Source of the DNA: Adiantum capillus-veneris | Taxonomy: Eukaryota; Streptophyta; Polypodiopsida; Polypodiales; Pteridaceae | Direction: 5' to 3' | Length of the DNA stretch: 64,000 nucleotides | Assembly (NCBI GenBank): GCA_014529385.2 | Contig: CM043950.1 | Coordinates: forward strand, 152,150,945-152,214,944 | Part shown: in pieces, positions 60,432 to 64,000 of the stretch | Layout of the letters: every line of letters starts with the position of its first letter | Position numbering within the stretch: the stretch's first letter is position 1 | Program-made: the position numbers and the translations under genes | Notes under the pieces: generated by a model | The model's input: the letters and a program-made list of their open reading frames with translations, nothing else | Databases searched by the model: none | What the model was told of the DNA's origin: nothing

Positions 60432-61988
60432 TGTACATTTAATGGCCTAGTAATTTGTGAGTAGCGGAAAATAGCATAGACATAGTGAGCATTTCATTAT
60501 AATAGATTCCTAATGCGCATAGCAAGAGTGCTTGGGTGGAGAGAGCAACAAAAAGCATATCACCTAATTAGATAGGCATGAACAATACTTCAAAAGAGAG
60601 AGAAATTAAGCTATTGACAATAGTTGAGGACCGGATTTTCATGGAGCCGGTCCCCCTTCCAAAAGGCTTTGTATTATAGGTTTCCTCCATCAAGAGATAC
60701 ATTTTAAAATATAATTCTTTGTGTTCCTTCAATAACTAGCTAGTGCAATGAAGATGGAAGCTTCAAGCACTAAGCAAAACACTTATAAAACACAACATCA
60801 ATTCCCTCACAGTTTCAGACCCAAGACCTCACACACCTTCGAAGATGGTGAAAGCTAGCGGGGTATGAGAGTAGATTGAGAGGAATAAGGAGTGATACTA
60901 CAAGAAAGATGTACATATCCTCATAGAATCACTCATATTAGCATAGCATAGCTTAGTAATTAGCATGGCAGAGGAGATGAGCATGCATTGAAGCTTGGCT
61001 TTTGGTTGGATTTGCATCACAAAGCCAAGAGTTATTGGTGTAGGCCTCCCTTCTCACAAGCTTGGAGTATGTGATAAGCTTTCCATTAAAGCTTGAGAAG
61101 GAGAGAGAGAGTCTTCTTGCTTCACGCATGAGCTAGTGTGAGTGTGCGTGGAATTATGACTTTAAAAATTCAGCCCTCTCTCTCTCTCTCTTGGTCGACC
61201 CCTCATGCAAATTATTCATGCTGACACCCCATTGGAGCTCTCCAAGCTTAGCCAATGAGAATTAAGTAGCATAAGTGATAGCCTTCTGACATGTGTCCCG
61301 CTTTCCCCATTTGTGAGAGCTTTAGGTAATTAATCAATGAAACTAAACTCTCATTGGACCCCTTTGTCTCCTGGCCAATAGGAATCAGGCAAGCCATTGG
61401 GATGCTGAATGCTCATTGGACCCCTTGGGAGGCTGTCCAATAGTCTTCTAAAGAGCTTAATTATTATTGGTTCATTTATTTAGTGTTTTTAAATGAATTA
61501 AACTAGATTTACTCTAGTCTAATTCTCATTGGTCCACCTCTATGGTCATCCAATAGGATTTGAGTACACCTTGGGGGAAACTCGGCTAGGGAGCTGACAT
61601 GTGTCCACTATGCCCTTTGTGTAAAGGGGCTTGCATGTGTGTGTGTGTGTGTGTTTCTCTCTCATCCCCTATCAAAAAGGGATTGCCCCCTCCAATGTAG
61701 GAGCTTGCATTGAATTTTGTGTAAACTCAAAGTATCCAACTTAATCCTAGGGTTGGACCATTGGACATAACCTTTGAATTTTTGAACCTTAGCATTTTGG
61801 AAGTCTTAATGGGCTGAACATTAGGGTCTTTTGAAGCCCATTGTTGCACATTGCTCTTTTGCATATGGCCCCCCCTTTGGATCCCTATTTTCCCTCCTTT
61901 GGATCCCTACTATGGCCGGTCTCCCAGCTTAACCAATATTCTAGCTTTTTCTCCTTTAGCACTTCCCCATATTAAATGATTAGTTTAA
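60432..61988 (-). repeat. 5' LTR of G2, first part
   Basis: Starts TGTACATTTAATGGCCTAG and follows the left LTR closely (same blocks GACCGGATTTTCATGGAGCC, CATTGAAGCTTGG, TGTGTCC...). A (TG)n run lies at 61,636-61,651. Broken at 61988 by the insertion of a DNA transposon. Confidence 0.9.
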
Positions 61989-63309
61989 CACTAGAATGGT
62001 AATAGGACACTTTTATGTCCTGTTAAGTGACCATTTTGCTTGAATTATTTGAAGAATATGAAAATGAATTTCTAGGTGCTATATATCCACAAAGTTGCCT
62101 TATGAGCTCAAAAAAACTTAGCATTTTTTTAAAAGTATCAATCTCACCATTAACCTTACTCTTGCACAACATTTTTGAACCTAAACTGTGTGAAAAAACG
62201 GGTCCTGTTTTTGGCTTTTTTTCAATTTTTGGCAACTATACCACTCTAAACTTCATGTTTGTGAGGTTTATATGGCTAGAGGTTAGGCCTTCATAGTTCT
62301 CAACATGTTTTGATGCTTGTAGGGAGAGCGAAGTGTTAAAATTGAAAGTTATGACCAATTTACAAGAATTGCATAATCCTGTTTTTTGGGCCAAAATTAG
62401 CACTTTTATGATTTTTTTGGTGGCTTTCTTGATATCCAAATTCAATTTTGATTGTGTAAGTGTAATGTATAACATAAAGCTAATCTTCCTTGAGTTTTGG
62501 GGGACCTAATATGCTATATAGCATAGTATATGATGATGGTTGAGTTTTTTGATTGCTGAAGAATACGATACATTTTAGAGTAGCAAGTATAACTTTCTCA
62601 ATATTGCTAGTTTCTTAGGCCAATTGTGTGTATTTTGTAGGTAGTAACCATATCTAATCATAGACTACAAACTTGGCTAGATATTGAGTAGTTTCTATGG
62701 GTTTCTAGAGGTCATAATGCTAAACCCAGTTTTTTCATGTTTGCTGTATTTAGCACTTTATCATTGCCCCCAAAGTTCCAATTGTAAGAGATCCATTATC
62801 CTTTTTACATGCTCCATGGATCCTTTCGAATCCAAAGGCCCAAAGGGAACTAAGAAAACATGTATATAGTATCTGTATTGAGTGTGACTATAGAAACTTT
62901 GATGATAGGTCTGCGGAATGGCAAAAATGCAACTTTTTTGTACCTTTTTTTTGCCCCCAAAAAAAAATGGTGAGGTAAAATCAATCATATGTTTTGTTCA
63001 CCAACCTACTGAAGTTAACGGGACATTTTATCTCATGTCCTACAAAAATCCCCACTCTTATTTATATGCAATCAACCGTAAGAAATTGCTGTTTTGGGCA
63101 AAATGCACTGGTCCATCAACTTTGGAGGCTTGTAGTGACCAAGGGATGAGAAAAATTACAATTTTCTCATTTTTCCCATATGTAGTAGTTATTGAACTAT
63201 AAGCTCATGAAAGGATTTTTCAAAATGAGTGGATCTACTATGGTTTTGGAATTTTTTCCCAAAACCTTGAAAGGACTCTTTTATGTCCCGTTAGGTTACC
63301 ATTCTAGTG
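61989..63309. mobile_element. non-autonomous DNA transposon with CACTAG...CTAGTG ends
   Basis: 1321 bp with 14-bp perfect terminal inverted repeats CACTAGAATGGTAA / TTACCATTCTAGTG. It is flanked by TTAA on both sides (61985-61988, 63310-63313), while the empty site, single TTAA, is present at 54680-54683 and 63963-63966. The ends look like CACTA elements, but CACTA normally duplicates 3 bp; TTAA (or TA, if the repeats are read as ACACTAG...CTAGTGT) does not fit. A 31-bp sequence starting GGAC(A/T)CTTTTATGTCC is directly repeated near both ends (62005, 63273; 27 of 31 match). No transposase or credible ORF. Confidence 0.85.
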
Positions 63310-63549
63310 TTAACATGAGAAAATCATTGAGGAGAATTAGATATTAGTTATTATGACATCACCTCTCTCTTGAAATCATAGTCGTCCTCGACTATGGGGT
63401 AGAGAAGATAAAGGCTATTCATTAGTCCTTTTCTTAACAGGTAGAGAACCCCTATGTTACCCTACAACATCGTTCCAAAATGGATGACTAGTGCATTTGG
63501 TGCTTGAGCGCCTAAGCTGCCGCAAGCACGTCTGTACATTAGTTTTGTC
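63310..63549 (-). repeat. 5' LTR of G2, second part
   Basis: Resumes at TTAACATGAG and follows the left LTR from 54680 to about 54,920 (TTAGTCTTGTCAA), including CGTCCTCGACTATGGGGTAG. Confidence 0.85.
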
Positions 63550-64000
63550 AAATGGGCTAGGGAGCTGACATGTGTCTACTATTCCATTTGTGTAAAGGGG
63601 CTTGCATGAGTGTGTGTGTGTGTGTGTGTGTTTCTCTCTCATCCCCTATCAAAAAGGGCTCACCCCCTCCTATGTAGGAGCTTGCATTGAATTTTGTGTA
63701 AACTCAATGCATCCAATTTAATCCTAGGGTTGGACAATTGGACATAACTTTTGAATTTTGGAACCTTAGCATATTTTGGAAGTCTTAATGGGCTGAACCT
63801 TAGGGTCTTTGAAGCCCATTGTTGCACATTGCTCTTTTGCAGATGGGCCCCCCTTTGGATCCCTATTTTCCCTCCTTTGGATCCCTACTATGGCCGGTCT
63901 GCTAGCTTAACCAATATTCTAGCTTTTTCTCCCCTGGAACTTCCCCATATTAAATGATCAGTTTAACATGAGAAAATCATTAGGAGAATTAGATATTAGT
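63550..64000 (-). repeat. tandem duplicate of LTR interior, cut by window end
   Basis: At 63550 the LTR jumps back to sequence seen from 61588 (GGCTAGGGAGCTGACATGTG) and repeats it to 64000, so the right LTR has an internal tandem duplication of roughly 640 bp (transposon excluded). The second copy has an empty transposon site at 63963-63966 and a longer (TG)n at 63,609-63,631. Confidence 0.85.

Larger units (their letters stand above)
50849..64000 (-). mobile_element. chromodomain gypsy element G2 (minus strand, runs off window)
   Basis: Left (3') LTR 50849-55075, interrupted by a gag-only element; pol 55081 to about 58,420; gag to 60022; Met primer site 60419-60430; right (5') LTR from 60432 past the window end, interrupted by a DNA transposon. 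Chromodomain and Met primer with a one-base gap indicate a chromovirus, possibly the Tekay/Del lineage. Homologous to G1. RT has lost one catalytic Asp, and stops and frameshifts occur throughout. Confidence 0.9.

Noticed and set aside
62027-62296. 89-codon ORF inside the inverted-repeat transposon as a transposase
   Set aside because: No transposase motif, AT-rich and overlapped by an ORF on the other strand.
61989-63309. Firm assignment of the inverted-repeat insertion to the CACTA superfamily
   Set aside because: Ends fit, but flanks are TTAA on both sides: the three bases next to CACTAG are TAA on the left and TTA on the right, so no 3-bp duplication exists.

Overview
This is a repeat-dominated stretch of a land-plant nuclear genome. 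The evidence is plant-type LTR retrotransposons (Copia and Ty3/gypsy, one with a chromodomain, primed by initiator-Met or Asp tRNA), L1-type LINE remnants, a hAT-type transposase and many GA/TC/TA microsatellites. I see no intact ordinary host gene, rRNA, tRNA or CRISPR. Large repeat-rich genomes such as ferns or gymnosperms would fit, but the species cannot be read from the window.

Layout. (1) 1-~12,000: 5' part of a minus-strand gypsy element (G1: gag, Met primer site, then its LTR), the LTR being interrupted by the complete Copia element A (5968-11494, target duplication CCTAG). (2) 12,099-~13,200: decayed plus-strand LINE. (3) 14,500-15,400: microsatellites and a 154-bp tandem repeat. (4) ~15,740-23,150: a gene-bearing block with a GC-rich TATA promoter at each end, a protein-kinase-like gene and a RING-H2 gene on the plus strand, and a hAT (BED/DUF659) transposase facing them on the minus strand; possibly one composite transposon. 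(5) 23,150-28,900: AT-rich sequence with little recognisable. (6) ~28,928-50,352: an old minus-strand LINE split by Copia B (29108-34403, target duplication ATATT) and by a 13.6-kb gypsy element C (34600-48175, target duplication of five C). (7) 50,849 to the window end: a minus-strand chromodomain gypsy element (G2). Its left LTR carries a gag-only LTR element (TR-GAG type, 51408-53666, target duplication CATTG), and its right LTR carries an inverted-repeat DNA transposon (61989-63309) plus an internal tandem duplication.

How the parts relate. Copia A and B are sibling copies with 192-bp LTRs; each pair of LTRs differs at 5 sites by my count. Nearly every pol/transposase/kinase frame is broken by isolated stop codons. 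Where a sibling copy shows the original codon, five of six stops are C-to-T or G-to-A changes, the pattern expected of long-methylated DNA.

Most unusual points: gypsy C has two aspartic-protease domains, one before the reverse transcriptase and one after the integrase, followed by a tail with repeated W-V/I-P-K motifs, a second polypurine tract, a TATA box and an undamaged 140-codon ORF. The kinase + RING-H2 + hAT block is the other candidate for something undescribed.
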